Source of the DNA: Sclerotinia nivalis
Lineage: Eukaryota > Ascomycota > Leotiomycetes > Helotiales > Sclerotiniaceae
NCBI GenBank assembly: GCA_029531795.1
Contig: JAPEIS010000003.1
Span: 1,302,001-1,366,000, forward strand
Direction: 5' to 3'
Length of the DNA: 64,000 nucleotides
Shown here: one piece after another, positions 31,529-43,390 of the stretch
Layout of the letters: each line of letters begins with the position of its first letter
How positions within the stretch are numbered: the stretch's first letter is position 1
Position numbers and translations under genes: made by a program
The notes under the pieces: generated by a model
What the model saw: only the letters and a program-made list of their open reading frames with translations
Databases searched by the model: none
What the model was told of the DNA's origin: nothing

Positions 31529-33325
31529 CTAAAAAATCCATCTCAACACCCTCTCCACCCTTCCCCTCGCTGTCCTCTCCCTTTCCTTCTCCTTCTCTTC
31601 TTCCTCTCCCACAACATGCACGTCCGTCTGTAAGTCCATATCCTCATAACTCACCACCCTCGTCTTCTTAAGCCACTTCCAGCCCAGCCACATAAGCGCC
31701 ATAACCGGAAGCTCAATATAATAACTAACAAAATCGACCGCGCTAAACTTCGGACTAAATGAACTCCACCCCTGTACCAACACGATCACCACATTCAAAA
31801 CGACACAAATCCATGGTCCCCACGGATACGTCCAGTTTTTAAACGGGAGAAGATGTGTTTTCCCCTGAACCTTTAATGCGCCGCGAAATCGTATCGATGT
31901 AACACCTATAGCAATCCAAGCTAACTGATTACTCACCCCCACGAGATTTTGCAACCAACTCCATAATTGGCCTGCACCGATAAAACTCGCTCCGAAACAG
32001 AGTCCGCTGATCGCACTTGTAGCTAGGACTGCTACCCAGGGAACCCTATTACGGTTTAATTTACCGAAGAATTGAGGAGCGTGTCGATCAACGGAGAGGG
32101 CGTATAAAAGTCTGGTTCCGGCGAATAAAGCATGATTTCCGGCTGAAATAACAGAGGTGAGTATTACAGCGTTCATGAAAGAACCCGCTGCTTTGGCGCC
32201 CACCATCTGGAATACGAGGGTAAAGGGAGAAGTGGTTGTTGATTTGCTAGAGAGATTGGGGTAATTGTAAGGAATATTGAGACCGATTAGAAGAACGGAA
32301 AGAATGTAGAAGATGAGGATACGCCAGAAGACGTTTTTTACTACGCGCGGGAGGTTTTTCGTCGGATTTTTGGTTTCGCCTGCCGTTATGGCTATGGATT
32401 CTGTACCGCCGTCTAGAAGCGGATTAGGATTTGTGTTTTTGGGGAGGGGAGGGGAGGTCAAAACTTACATGCAAAAGATGCGGTTACAAAGACGGAGGCA
32501 AATCCACCGATTCCTCCCACGAAGGGTGCGTCGCCTATATACCAATTGTGTGCGCCGAGATATGTGTGGGAGGTGTTACCTCCACAATTAACTACTATTC
32601 CAAGAATTATGAAGATCTATTAGGAGATTAGTACATGCATAGACCAGAAAAACATACAAAAAAACAAGAAAAAACCTACCGTAATAGTAACAACTTTCAA
32701 AAGACTCAACCAATACTCAAGCTACAACCACGCGTCAGCCTCTTCCTATACCCTCCTCAAATCAAGAAAATCTCACCTCCCCATAAGCCTTCACAGTAAT
32801 AATATTAGCCAGCACCAAAAGCACCCAAAAAATCAACGCGAGTCCCCACCCAGGTAATCCCGTATCCCCCCAGTACGCCCAAACCAACTGAAGAGCCACC
32901 AAATCCGCTGCCGTGCTCACTGCATCATTAAACCAATAATTCCACGTTAATGCGAATCCCAACCCATCATCTACGTATCTCCCCGCAAACGTGCAGAAAC
33001 TACCTGCTATGGGTACATAGGCTGCCATTTCGCCTAGCGAGAGCATAGTGAGCATGACGATGAAACCGACGATTAGGTATGCGATGAGGATGGAGGCTGG
33101 TCCACCTGTTGCGAGGGATTTTCCGGTGCCGAGGAAAAGTCCTGTGCCGATTGTGCCGCCGATGGCTATCATTTGGACTTGGCGGGCTGAGAGGGAACGC
33201 GCGAGTTTATCGGCGAGAATTGGACGCTCATGGTGGTCGTCATTGTGTGGTTTGTTTGCTTCTGTGTCGCTGTTGTGGTTGATCACGTGGATGTCATTTT
33301 TTGACTGGAGGTGAGGGTTTGACAT
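31529..33325 (-). CDS. Amino-acid permease, YAT/AAT family
   Basis: Four exons on the minus strand: 32777-33325, 32680-32721, 32469-32616 and 31529-32412 (1,623 nt, 540 residues). Introns open gtgaga, gtaggt and gtaagt. The signature RQVQMIAIGGTIGTGLFLGT in TM1 and GGPASILIAYLIVGFIV, LGEMAAYVPIAGSF are characteristic of proton-coupled fungal amino-acid permeases at the plasma membrane. The middle carries ESIAITAGETKNPTKNLPR, another family motif, and about 12 membrane segments fit. The C-terminal tail is charged (EEEEKEKERERTARGR), as in regulated permeases where it controls endocytosis. The substrate cannot be told from sequence by eye. The gene borders the AT-rich transposon block only ~450 bp upstream of its start. 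Confidence 0.93.
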
Positions 33326-33786
33326 TTTGGAGGACGCGATGTCGACCTATTATTGCGTTCGCGCTGTCTTCAGAAGGTATGCGGGGGGAGCTGAAGAAAT
33401 GGAGGTTGCGGAGAATAGATTGATCGATTCAAATCCACATGCAAGTAGATCTGTAGAGTCTCCATATTGTACAAAAATCTCGCTGAAATAATTCACACTG
33501 ATGATGAAAAATGGCGTGCTTGAATTAGTTCGAAAATAGTAATTTATTCGTTCGGAATATTACGTACGAGGTGTGAAATTCGTCCATTTGAGGGGTGGGT
33601 CGAAAGGAGTGCGGGGTGCATGGTTGACTTACCCTAAGGAACTTTAAAATCCTTCCTATACGAACTTTGGAATTATTTCTAGCAAGACCTTAAATTTATA
33701 TAGGAAGAATATCATATATATATTTTCACTATATAAATGTCAAAAACCGAGATTCTCAATATTTGAAGAACGGTATGTATAAGAAT
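33326..33786. promoter_or_regulatory. Permease promoter and junction with the AT-rich block
   Basis: Base composition changes sharply near 33,640-33,700, from gene-like to AT-rich. The permease promoter must lie in the left part. No specific element is claimed. Confidence 0.5.
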
Positions 33787-34196
33787 TGTATCACGAGATA
33801 GTATGATTATAGAGTACGTTGAAGAGATCGGGGAGAAGATGATTATATTGGAGTGATAGAGTTAAGTGTATGTTGAATGAGAATTGTATTGAATAACTTG
33901 CCCTCGATCTTAAGGATTGAGGGTAGTATATATAGACTTAATGGAAGTTATCTAATTGATGAGAGGCATCAATTAGACTAGACTTCGATCTGTATTATAT
34001 TAGGAAAAGGTTGATGATTATAAGAATCGATAAGATTTAGAAGGGTCTGATAATTAATATCAAATAAGGGGTATAATGATCGTAAAGAATATAGTAACTG
34101 TAGATTATCAGTTATGTAATTAAGTATTATGTGATTATCTATAATATATTCTTTAGATCAAAAATCGATTTGTAATAATAAAGAAAGATTATAAAG
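33787..34196 (+). repeat. LTR-like repeat, family B, copy 1
   Basis: Starts TGTATCACGAGATAG and is collinear with 51,210-51,660, including gagaagatgattatattgg and ctttagatc. The differences are mostly C/T and G/A. It abuts a Copia pol fragment on the right, so it may be the LTR of that element. The right boundary is approximate. Confidence 0.6.
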
Positions 34197-34948
34197 GGAT
34201 TTCATTCGGATATTCGAAAAACTAAGATTGGTATAATATAAAAAAGAGCTGTATTTATATATAAATCCAAAGTATATTATCATAATCTTATTCTTTATAA
34301 ATAACATTTAGATTATATACTATAAGAAAAACGAATTAGCTATTATCAAAATCACTAAAGGAATCAAAACTATATATAAACTATATGATTTTGAAGATAC
34401 AAAATGATTTCTAGAAATATATATCCTTTGTAATCGATCCAAGAAAAAGCTGTAGTTAATTTATAATATATATATTGAAAAAATTACTAAAAAATTTAAA
34501 ACAACTAATAGAATAATATATATATTACTACTTATAATAGTATTTCGGAAAAACTCAGATTAGACTCCTATATATATAATCAAATTATATTAGAAGAAAA
34601 TAGAATCAGTTCTATATATTATAATCACAATAAAAGCAGATATCTCATTCGCTATTTTACAATTGAACTATTATTTGATCAATCCATCGACCGAATATAT
34701 AAAAGCTATTGATCATTGTCTTGAATATCTCTAGAATATAAGATTTCTTGCAATATAATACAGCAATGATCAAATACTACAATTTTTCGTTTTCTCAGAT
34801 ACTTCTTTCGCGAATGATCTTAATATATATTGATCATTCTAAAAGTATATTATATTCCTTTTCGATAGCTTAATTATATAGAAAGCATCTAAGCAAGATA
34901 CTATAACTATTTCAATCATTGAAGCAGAATTACTTGGTATTGAATATA
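34197..34948 (+). mobile_element. Copia-type pol fragment (RT end and RNase H), family B
   Basis: Frames broken by many stops still read LYDFEDTK-FLEI-IL, INPSTEYIKAIDHCLEYL and TISIIEAELLGIEY. The last is the Copia RNase H motif (T-x-S-T-x-E-A-E). It is cut at 34,948 by a TA-flanked MITE. Part of the same sequence recurs inverted at 36,523-37,250. Confidence 0.7.
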
Positions 34949-35467
34949 AGAGTTCTGGACCGGACTCACCGCACACTCAGCGAAATCACACCAAAAATAA
35001 CGATTTTTCACCTTTTTAAATCTTTATTATATATATGAAATATTAAGATAATTCATTAAATTTTGTATTTATAAAAAGATAATTAATCAAGATTTATTAA
35101 AAATTGAACAAAATATTTTTATTTATTTTTGTTTTGAAGTTATATATATTCGAAGTTAAAGAAATAAAAAAGTTCAAAAAAATCGCTTATTTTATATGGG
35201 GAAAATATGAAAAAAACGTTACACAATGAAAATTTTGAAAATTCCCAACTTTAAATACTTGTAATTTCCAATCAAAAATTATTAAAAATAAAATATATAA
35301 TTTTCTAAAATGTTTTGATAGTTAATTATTATATTCCAAAATTTCAATTGATTCTATTGGATATTGAAAAAGTTATTTGATATTTAATTTTATATGAGAA
35401 AATATGGTTTTTGCAGGGATTTTGTCACGAATTCGAATGGTGTGCGGTAAGTAGATTCCAGAACTCT
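34949..35467. mobile_element. TA-flanked fold-back MITE, family 1, copy a
   Basis: Terminal inverted repeats of about 27 bp begin AGAGTTCTGG and contain ACTCACCGCACAC; a TA dinucleotide flanks each end (34,947-34,948 and 35,468-35,469). The 519-bp interior is AT-rich and non-coding. Copy b lies at 37,295 in the opposite orientation. The TA duplications point to the Tc1/mariner/pogo superfamily. Confidence 0.8.
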
Positions 35468-35482
35468 TACTTCAGTTTTATA

Positions 35483-36520
35483 AGTCTCTTACTCTACATT
35501 CCGGCCACCCCCATCCCGGCCATTATTTACATCAAAAATCACGAAAATTAGCTTTTTTAACTTTTTTATTTATGAATATAATTTTTTGAAATTTTGAATA
35601 TAGATTTATTATATATATATAAATAAATTCTGAAAATTTCAGATTTTTCGCAATTTTTTCTATTCAGATATTTAAGATTTAATTTTCAAATTTTGAATTT
35701 GTATACAAATCATATACAAAATTCAATATTTTGAAAAATATTAATAATATTTCAATAAAAATCTTTAAAAATAAAATATAAATTTTATTTCTATTATTGA
35801 ATTATAGTATATTTAAAAATGTATTAATATTAGATACTATAATTTTTAATTAATGAATTATTTGAAATTTTATATTTTACTAACAAAATATTTATATGAG
35901 AAACCATATAATAGTAAATAATTCATTAACTACAAATTATAATATATAATATTATTATATTTTCGAATATAATATAATTAAATAGATTAAATAAAATTCA
36001 TATTTTATTTTTAACGATTTTTGTTAAAAAACTATTAGTATTTTTCAAAATGTTAAATTTTATATACAATTTATATGACGATGGTCTTAATTCAAGGCAT
36101 AATAGAATGAATCAATTAATCTATACTAGAGAATAACAAACTGTCGTACAAAAGATAATGAAGTTGAGCCTTTTATGATCCCCTCGAAGGGGACCAAAAC
36201 CTAAGCGAATACAGGGTGAAATAAATGATCCCTTCGGAAGGGATCAAAGAACAAAATAAAGAATGGCCTAAGACATTAATACAGGATCGTCACAATTTAT
36301 ATACAAATTGAAAATTCAAAAGTTTAATCTTCAATATCTCAATAGAAAAAATTGCGAAAAATCTGAAATTTTCACAATTTATATATATATAATAAATCTA
36401 TATTCAAAATTTCAAAAAATTATATTCATAAATAAAAAAGTTAAAAATACTGATTTTCGTGATTTTTGGTATAAATAATGACCGGAATGAGAGGGTGGCC
36501 GGAATGTGGGGTAAGAGACT
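35483..36520. mobile_element. Long fold-back MITE, family 2, with nested solo LTR
   Basis: Ends AGTCTCTTACTC... and ...GTAAGAGACT are inverted, with TA at 35,481-35,482 and 36,521-36,522. The arms stay complementary for about 225 bp, including CCGGCCATTATT and cgaaaaatctgaaatttt. A second inner inverted repeat spans about 35,713-36,073. A 221-bp solo LTR sits at 36,074-36,294. No coding capacity was seen. Confidence 0.75.
36074..36294 (-). mobile_element. Solo LTR nested in MITE family 2
   Basis: On the minus strand it starts TGTGACGATCC and ends CATCGTCATA (originally CACA before a C-to-T change). The 5-bp duplication ATTTA flanks it at 36,069-36,073 and 36,295-36,299. It is less AT-rich than its surroundings and holds a perfect hairpin gatccctt-cgg-aagggatc. 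Confidence 0.75.
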
Positions 36521-36522
36521 TA

Positions 36523-37292
36523 ATGATTCGTTTGTTTTTATCAATCATTAATCTGATTGCTTATTGATTATTATAGAATATTGATATAGGTTTTTTCATT
36601 GCAAAATCGATTTCCTTTAGAAAATGTAGAGTTATTATAATTTCTTTTGATATATATTCGATATTGAATAGTTCAGCTTTAGTAGTTAAGATAATTATAA
36701 TATCCTACTTAGATGCTTTCTATATAATTAAATTATCGAAAAGGGATATAATATATTTTTGGAATGATCTATGAATATCTGGATTATCTATAAAAAAAGT
36801 GTTTGAGAAGACGAGAAGTTGTAGTATTTAATTATTATTGTATTGTATTGTAAGAAATTTTGTATTTTAGAGATATTCAAGATAATAGTTAATAGTTTCT
36901 ATATATTCGATCGATAGATTGATCAAATAGTAGTTTAATTGCAAAGTAGCGAATAAAACATTTGCTTTTATTATAATTGTAATATATAGGATTAATCTCA
37001 TTTTCTTTTAATACAATTTGATTATATATATAAAAACTTGATCTGAATTTTTCTGAAATATTATTATAGGAAATAGTATATATACGGTTTCATTTATTAC
37101 TTTAAATTTCTTAACAATTTTCTCAATATATATATTATAAATTAATTATAGCTTTTTCTTGGATCGATTATAAAGGATATATATTCTTAAAAACCATTTT
37201 GTATCTTTAAGATTATATAGTTTTGTTGAAAGTTGCTGAGTCAGCATCCTGTTTGCCGTATAACCTTATATATATAAGCTTTCTATAGAATC
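36523..37292 (-). mobile_element. Copia-type pol fragment, family B, inverted copy
   Basis: The reverse complement of about 36,600-37,215 matches 34,370-34,960, including the RT string around 37,180-37,215 and the RNase H region. With the forward copy it makes a large interrupted palindrome around the two MITEs. The boundaries are approximate. Confidence 0.65.
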
Positions 37293-37294
37293 TA

Positions 37295-37779
37295 AGAGTT
37301 TCGGCCATCACTCACCGCACACCATTCGAATTCGTGACAAAATCCCTACAAAAACTATAATTTCTTATATAAAATTAAATATCAAATGACTTTTTTAATA
37401 TTGAATCAAATCAATTGAAATTTTAAAATATAATAATTAACTATCAAAATATTTTAAAAAATTATATATTTTATTTTTAAAGAATTTTGTTTGAAAGTTA
37501 CAAGTATTTAAACTTATAAAATTTCAAAATTTTACTTGTGTAACGCTTTTTTAAACTTTTTTGCTTTTTCAACTTCGAATATATATAATTCTTAAACAAA
37601 AATAGAAAAAAATATTTTATTAAATTTTTATTAAATTTCAATTAATTATCTTTATATAAATATAAATTTTATTCAATTGTTTTGTTTTTTTGTAAAAATA
37701 ATAAAGATCTAAAAAGGTGAAAAATCGTCAATTTTGGTGTGATTTCGCTTAGTGTGCGGTGAGTGATGGCCGAAACTCT
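37295..37779. mobile_element. TA-flanked fold-back MITE, family 1, copy b
   Basis: 485 bp with perfect ~25-bp terminal inverted repeats starting AGAGTTTCGGCC and continuing to CACCGCACAC; TA flanks at 37,293-37,294 and 37,780-37,781. It is inverted relative to copy a, shown by the asymmetric subterminal word tttggtgtgatttcgc. The 5' end of Copia copy 1 is inserted three bases beyond it. Confidence 0.85.
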
Positions 37780-37782
37780 TAC

Positions 37783-38024
37783 TGTCGGTACGACTCCGTG
37801 ATTATTGTATCCGATAGAATTGATCAAAACGTTTATGATTGTATTGAAGTTATTTACAAAAGAGATTCTTATGAGGGCGTTTGGATTGCTACACAATTGA
37901 CCCCTAAATTAAAGGTTATATTGTACATCAAGGTTCGAAAGAATTATTGAGTATAAATGGCCTCAATATAGAAACCTTCGTTTAAATGAGGATTATATGC
38001 TTTAAAAGTATATGAATACCAATA
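37783..38024 (-). repeat. Copia copy 1, 3' LTR
   Basis: 242 bp, identical in length to the three other LTRs of this family. Plus-strand ends are TGTCGGTACGAC and GAATACCAATA. Confidence 0.88.
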
Positions 38025-38275
38025 CTGATTATCTTCTTAAAAGAATGATTAGCTATAATAAATGTAGATACAAAAACGAAATAGAAAAAAAAACCCAAAA
38101 TCATAATATCCGAAAATCTAAACCTCAATGTTTGAAAACCTTAAATCTTAATATCTATTCTTTCTATTTATGTCTTTATTTTCAATTTAATCTTATTTGT
38201 ATCAATCAATTCCTTTAAAGTTTGATAGGGTTTAGCCTTCGTTATTGCGTCAGTAGGGTTAGTATTTCTATTGAT

Positions 38276-39757
38276 CTAATAGATCTCCTGAATCTTTTGT
38301 CTTTTATACGATTGGCGAATATATATCAAATCGATTATCAATTGTTTTTTATGTGTAGTATTGAGTCTAATAAGGCATTTGTAAAATGATTTCGAATCGG
38401 TATATATTATAAGTGGAATAGGATGATTGCAAATAGCTATTTGATCGAGGGAAGACTTTATAGTGTTTGTTATATCGAATCCAAGAGTCATTGTATAAAG
38501 TTCTGAAGTTAGTATGTTTTTAGTAACTCTTTTGCATTTAATAGAAATCCAATAGAGGATATTCGTATTTTTGGATTTGTTTATTAAAACTATGATATAT
38601 TCGATTTGAGAAAAATAATTAGAGTTATTTGCAAATCCTGTATTTACGAATACAAAAAAGGTAAGAGTCTTTGAATCAAAAAGAACGAATCTCAATCCTT
38701 TAATAATATTATGAAATTGTTAAGAAAAAGTTTTATTTAGGAATTCAATATCTTCTGGAATGGAATTGGTAATTTGAGTAATACAGGATAATGAATATAC
38801 AGTCTTTAATTGAATGAGATTAACAATATATACTTTTCTAATTTGTTAAGCAATATATTGTTTTTGAATTGAAGTATTCTTTCGTAATTTGCCTCTGGTA
38901 CCTTTAAGATCTGCAGAGCTAAAAACAACTTGTTGAAGGTTTTTGCAATATTGCTTTTGAGTTAGATTGATAATATTGTTGATCAATGATATAATAGCTT
39001 CATTAAATTTGAGAGGATTCGTCTCTATTAATATTTTACGATCTTTTGTTTGAAAGTTAACAGTTTTGAATTGTTTCTGTTCTAATTCAACAAATGCTTT
39101 ATTGACGACAATAAATATATCGTCGATTTGAATACCAACAAATGCAAGTATATCGTTGTTTCGGTAAAAAAGACAATGATTGTAGATTGAAATTGTAAGA
39201 CCGAGATGATTCGTATAATGATTATAGTATGTTTTGAATTAATAATTATCTGATTTTGTAATGCTATATAGAAGTTTCTTTACTTGAAGAACGATATCCT
39301 GTAGAAGATGTATTTCCTAAGAAAAATAAATGTAAAATAATCGATTTAGTTTTGTTGTAATCTGAATATAGATTTGTGAGATATTGTGGAGGTAAATATA
39401 GATATTCTTCGGTTTAAAGATTGAAATCAAAATCAATAGTTTCCATTGATTAATCCTTTGTAGAATTAGAGATTGAATCAAAATAGTTTCTTTTTTAGTA
39501 TCGTTGTATATTTGAATTATTAATCGTGATTTCTTTATAGCTTTATCGGTTCTGGTGTGTTTAATTTCATCGACAAATCGGTTTCCGAAAATACAAGTTT
39601 CGATGGGAATTGAAGAGATAGGAATGTTTTCGAAAGTTTCTTTTTTCAATAATCCTTTGATCTTTTTTCTATGAAAGTTGATAAAATTAGATTTGGATAA
39701 GGTAGTTTCAAGATTTTCGTTTGTTAGGAAAATAGTTAAATCAGGATTTGATATCAA
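38276..39757 (-). pseudogene. Copia RT and RNase H remnant, copy 1
   Basis: Minus-strand segments read KSNFINFHRKKIKGLLKKET, PIETCIFGNRFVDEIK (start of Copia RT), FVGIQIDDIFIVVNKA near 39,110 (the catalytic D-D of RT), and IYTDSKSFYKCLIRL with IDLIYIRQSY (RNase H). Stop codons, many from CAA/CAG-to-TAA/TAG or TGG-to-TAG changes, break the frame. Confidence 0.82.
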
Positions 39758-39999
39758 TAGTGTTTCCGAAAAATATTGATGAACTGTCGGAATTTCGATT
39801 CGATCTAAAGGATATCGTATAGTGTAATTGATAAAACGGATGATAACAGATATAGAGAATGCTATTATACAAACGATTGTATTTCGATTAGGTTTCTGTA
39901 TTGGATTTGGTGAATCTGGATTTTGATTTATTGATTCCGGGTTGTTAGGAGGGTTGATTTCTTTATCAGGATTATCAGGTAAATCTATTGCTTTTTTCG

Positions 40000-42458
40000 A
40001 TTTGAAATAGTATAGTTTTACAATAGTATTCCTGAATTCAATAATTCCGTTAGGAAATTGAATTCTATAGGTTTCGTTATTAATTTCGAGGAAGGGGAAT
40101 GGATTTTTCCATTTGCTTTTCTTTGAAACAATAACTTCTTGTTATACTAAAATATCAAAATTAATAGAAAAATCGTAAATATAATTTGTTGAAAGATCAT
40201 TTCGTTAATTTAAAGTATTGTTAATTTGTTTTTATATATGAAATTTGTAAATCTTCTATATAACTTTCTCAATAGTTGTAGTTTATTATAGAATGGTAGG
40301 ATTTGAAAGATCTAGATTGGAGATTCTAGGGTATGTTCCGAATACAAGTAGTATAGGGATTAAACTATTTGGATTAACTAAATCATTTATAGCTTTCACA
40401 GCTATTTGGAGATACATATCCCATATAACACCAGATTCTTGAACTATCTTTTTAGTGATGATTTCGTATATACAACAGAGAGGTGTATGGTATCGTTCAA
40501 CAATACTAATTGATTAATGGGATTCAATAGAAACTGATTTTGTTATTGTATTTATAGATAAAGTTCGATCTACGAATTCTCTTTTGATAAAATTCTTTCC
40601 AGTATTGTAAATTAGATAGTCTGGAAATTCAATATAAATATCAATCCAGTATTCTCTTAGAATATTCCAAATTGCAATTGCTGAAATATTGAATAGAAAT
40701 CATACAATTTGAAAATATATTATTTGATCGATAATATACAGGACCGATTTTCTATTTAAATATATAATATCAATATAAACTATGAAATTGAATTCGATAT
40801 CGTCATATAAGGTAAATTTAAATCGTTTTGGAGATCTACTATATTTTTAATAGAAATAATAAAACTTATTAAACTTACGAAGTTCTTTTTCAGTATATTT
40901 ATTATAATTAATACATTTTAGAATATTACAGAGTTTTTCTATAGAAGGATAACCGAATCGATAATACAATCTTCGAAGTTTTATATCGATGAAATAAAAG
41001 AACGGAATAGAAGAATATACTTCTATTGGATTGATAAAAGAAATAATATTCTATGAAAGAAATATATAGCCGAATCTTCTAATTACAGAACAAATATGAT
41101 TTCCTTTGGAGTTTACAATAATATTATCAAGATTATCAAAGATTATATAAAGTCGATCTATATTTACAAATGATAAAAAGAATAGGGTATAAACATTTAT
41201 AATATAAAAAATAATGTTATCAATAAGTATATCAAATGTTACAATTCCTTTTGAATTAGTATTATTAATTCCAAAAACGAAATTAGTATTAGAGTTAGAA
41301 TTTGATATAATTGTAATATCGATGAGTTTCTGTAGAGTTTTAACTTAATATATACCGGCGATAGATTTGATTGAAGTTCCTGAATCAATTATGATATCAA
41401 TGAATTCTTCATTTGAATAACAATAATTGAGAAAGGTTTGAATCGATAATAGAGTTATGGTTTTTAAAAAATAAGTAATAGTATTATTATAAAACTCGAT
41501 AACAATCTTTTGAATCTCTGAAGAAATGAATTTGTTGAAAAATCCTTCGAAATCAAAATCATCATTCAATTCCTTCTAAAGATTCTTTTGTAAAGAATTT
41601 TCATATTCTTTTATAAGAAAAATAAATTGTTCATTTGGAGAGGTAGTTGTATCATATTCGTCTATAATATATTGACGATATAAATGTTTGAAGGTAGAAG
41701 TGTACTCAGATTGTTTAACTTTAACGAATTCCTAATAATGTTGTCTAATTTTCTTTTGTTTTTCGATAGAATAATTGATTGATTAATAATTTTCTTTTTT
41801 ATAAATATAATATCTACAACACTTTCTGTCTTAAAATTTTGTATTAGGATCTAAAAAACGAGATAGAATTCTTCAATTGCTTTTGTAAATCTGATTTGTA
41901 TAATATACTTCTTTTTGAAAAGGATTGAATTCGAAGAAAGGTTTTTCTTGAAATTATAATTATGGATTGTTATTGTTGGATAGAAGATTATAGATTATAA
42001 TACTGGAATATATCTTGCTGATTTGGTCTGTATATATTGAGGCAGGGTTAAAGCAAGTTAGTTTATATGTAAGATGAGAATGATAAATAATAATGATCTT
42101 CAATAATATAGAAGATTCATTTTGTTAATCGATAGAAAAGTTGAATCGAAGATTCCGAAATGTATTGACTAGTTTTTCGAAGTATTCGAGAGTAGTAGCG
42201 GTAAAATTGTCCTTTTGAATCGAAATTAGTGAAATGAATATCTATTTGATAAAAGTTGTTTATTGATATTCTTGGCCTTCGAAGTAATTATATATATAAT
42301 ATATACTTTCATCAAAAGATAATTTGCAAAGACTAATAATAATAAAGTAAAAACTTAATACTTCGTTTTGTAATATTATAGAAAGGGTTAAACTGTAATA
42401 GAAAGAAAATAAATTGATTTTATTATATTAATTGTAGAAAATAACGAATTTGTATTGA
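40000..42458 (-). pseudogene. Copia zinc-knuckle, protease and integrase remnant, copy 1
   Basis: The clearest piece is 41,345-41,569: FIDIIIDSGTSIKSIAG, the aspartic protease D-S-G motif. Integrase sequence follows leftwards toward 40,200 and matches copy 2 segments at 55,450-56,120. It is heavily mutated with many stops. Confidence 0.7.
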
Positions 42459-42463
42459 ATACT

Positions 42464-42625
42464 TATCACGGTGAGGGAAAAGGTATGTGTAGGGTTGATC
42501 TATAGTTGTACTACGAGGAGAGGAAGAAGGTTAAGGAGGTGATCTGATTATATAGAAGTGAATGTATGTATGTATGCTTAAGGTATATATAATTATGTAT
42601 AGGTGAAGAGGGATGAACCTATAAT
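42464..42625 (-). repeat. Gypsy 3' LTR
   Basis: 162 bp; plus-strand start tatcacggtgaggg and end gatgaacctataata. It aligns end to end with the 5' LTR with mainly C/T and G/A differences. Confidence 0.88.
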
Positions 42626-43390
42626 AGTATTCCTTTTTCAAGAAATCTATTTGATTCTAAATGGGTATTAAAAAATAAAGAAAAATAAAGAAAAAATATA
42701 GGTTCCTTTTTTCAATTAGGTTCTCGAATCAAAAATGTATAATATCTTTCAATATATGATATCTCAAATACTATATTTTTCATTGTAATGATATATAATA
42801 TACTTTTAGATGAAACGAATAGTTTTGATACGAATAGATCTTTGTAGAGTAGATGTAATAATCTCATTGTGTGATTCTAATTGTAAATTCTGTAATTCCA
42901 ATTGCAATATAGTAGTGTCGGGGTATTTTAGAATCCAAGCTGGTAACCCTGGCTTTTTTGGATGAAAGTGATGATATTCGATAAAAATCTTCTCGTTATT
43001 CTTTAAATCATTAATTGATTACCAAATTGGTGTGTAGTGTTTCCATTTGATCAAATAATGGTGGTCATCCTTATCGTAATTATTTAGAACTCCTTCAAAT
43101 ATTTATTTTTGAATAGATTCATCTTTATCATTATTCTGTTTTAAAACTTTATTCTGTATAATCAAGGACTCTGATTCGTTAATCGTTGTTTGAATCGGGA
43201 AATGAGGATTATCATAAACTGGAAATAAAAGAAAATGATAGAAAATAAAAAAGATTTTAATGTTTTTAGGTAATTGAATAAAACAAATATGAAAATAAAT
43301 TTTGATAATTTTGTAAAGGTCGATTTATTTATTATCTAGCTTTTTTGTTTTATATAAAGTCTTTATATTCTTGATATTGATGTAGACTTT

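Noticed and set aside
36180..36240. Direct repeats gatcccct / gatccctt with spacers, CRISPR-like at first sight
   Set aside because: Only two units, each a palindrome inside a solo LTR; this is eukaryotic transposon DNA.
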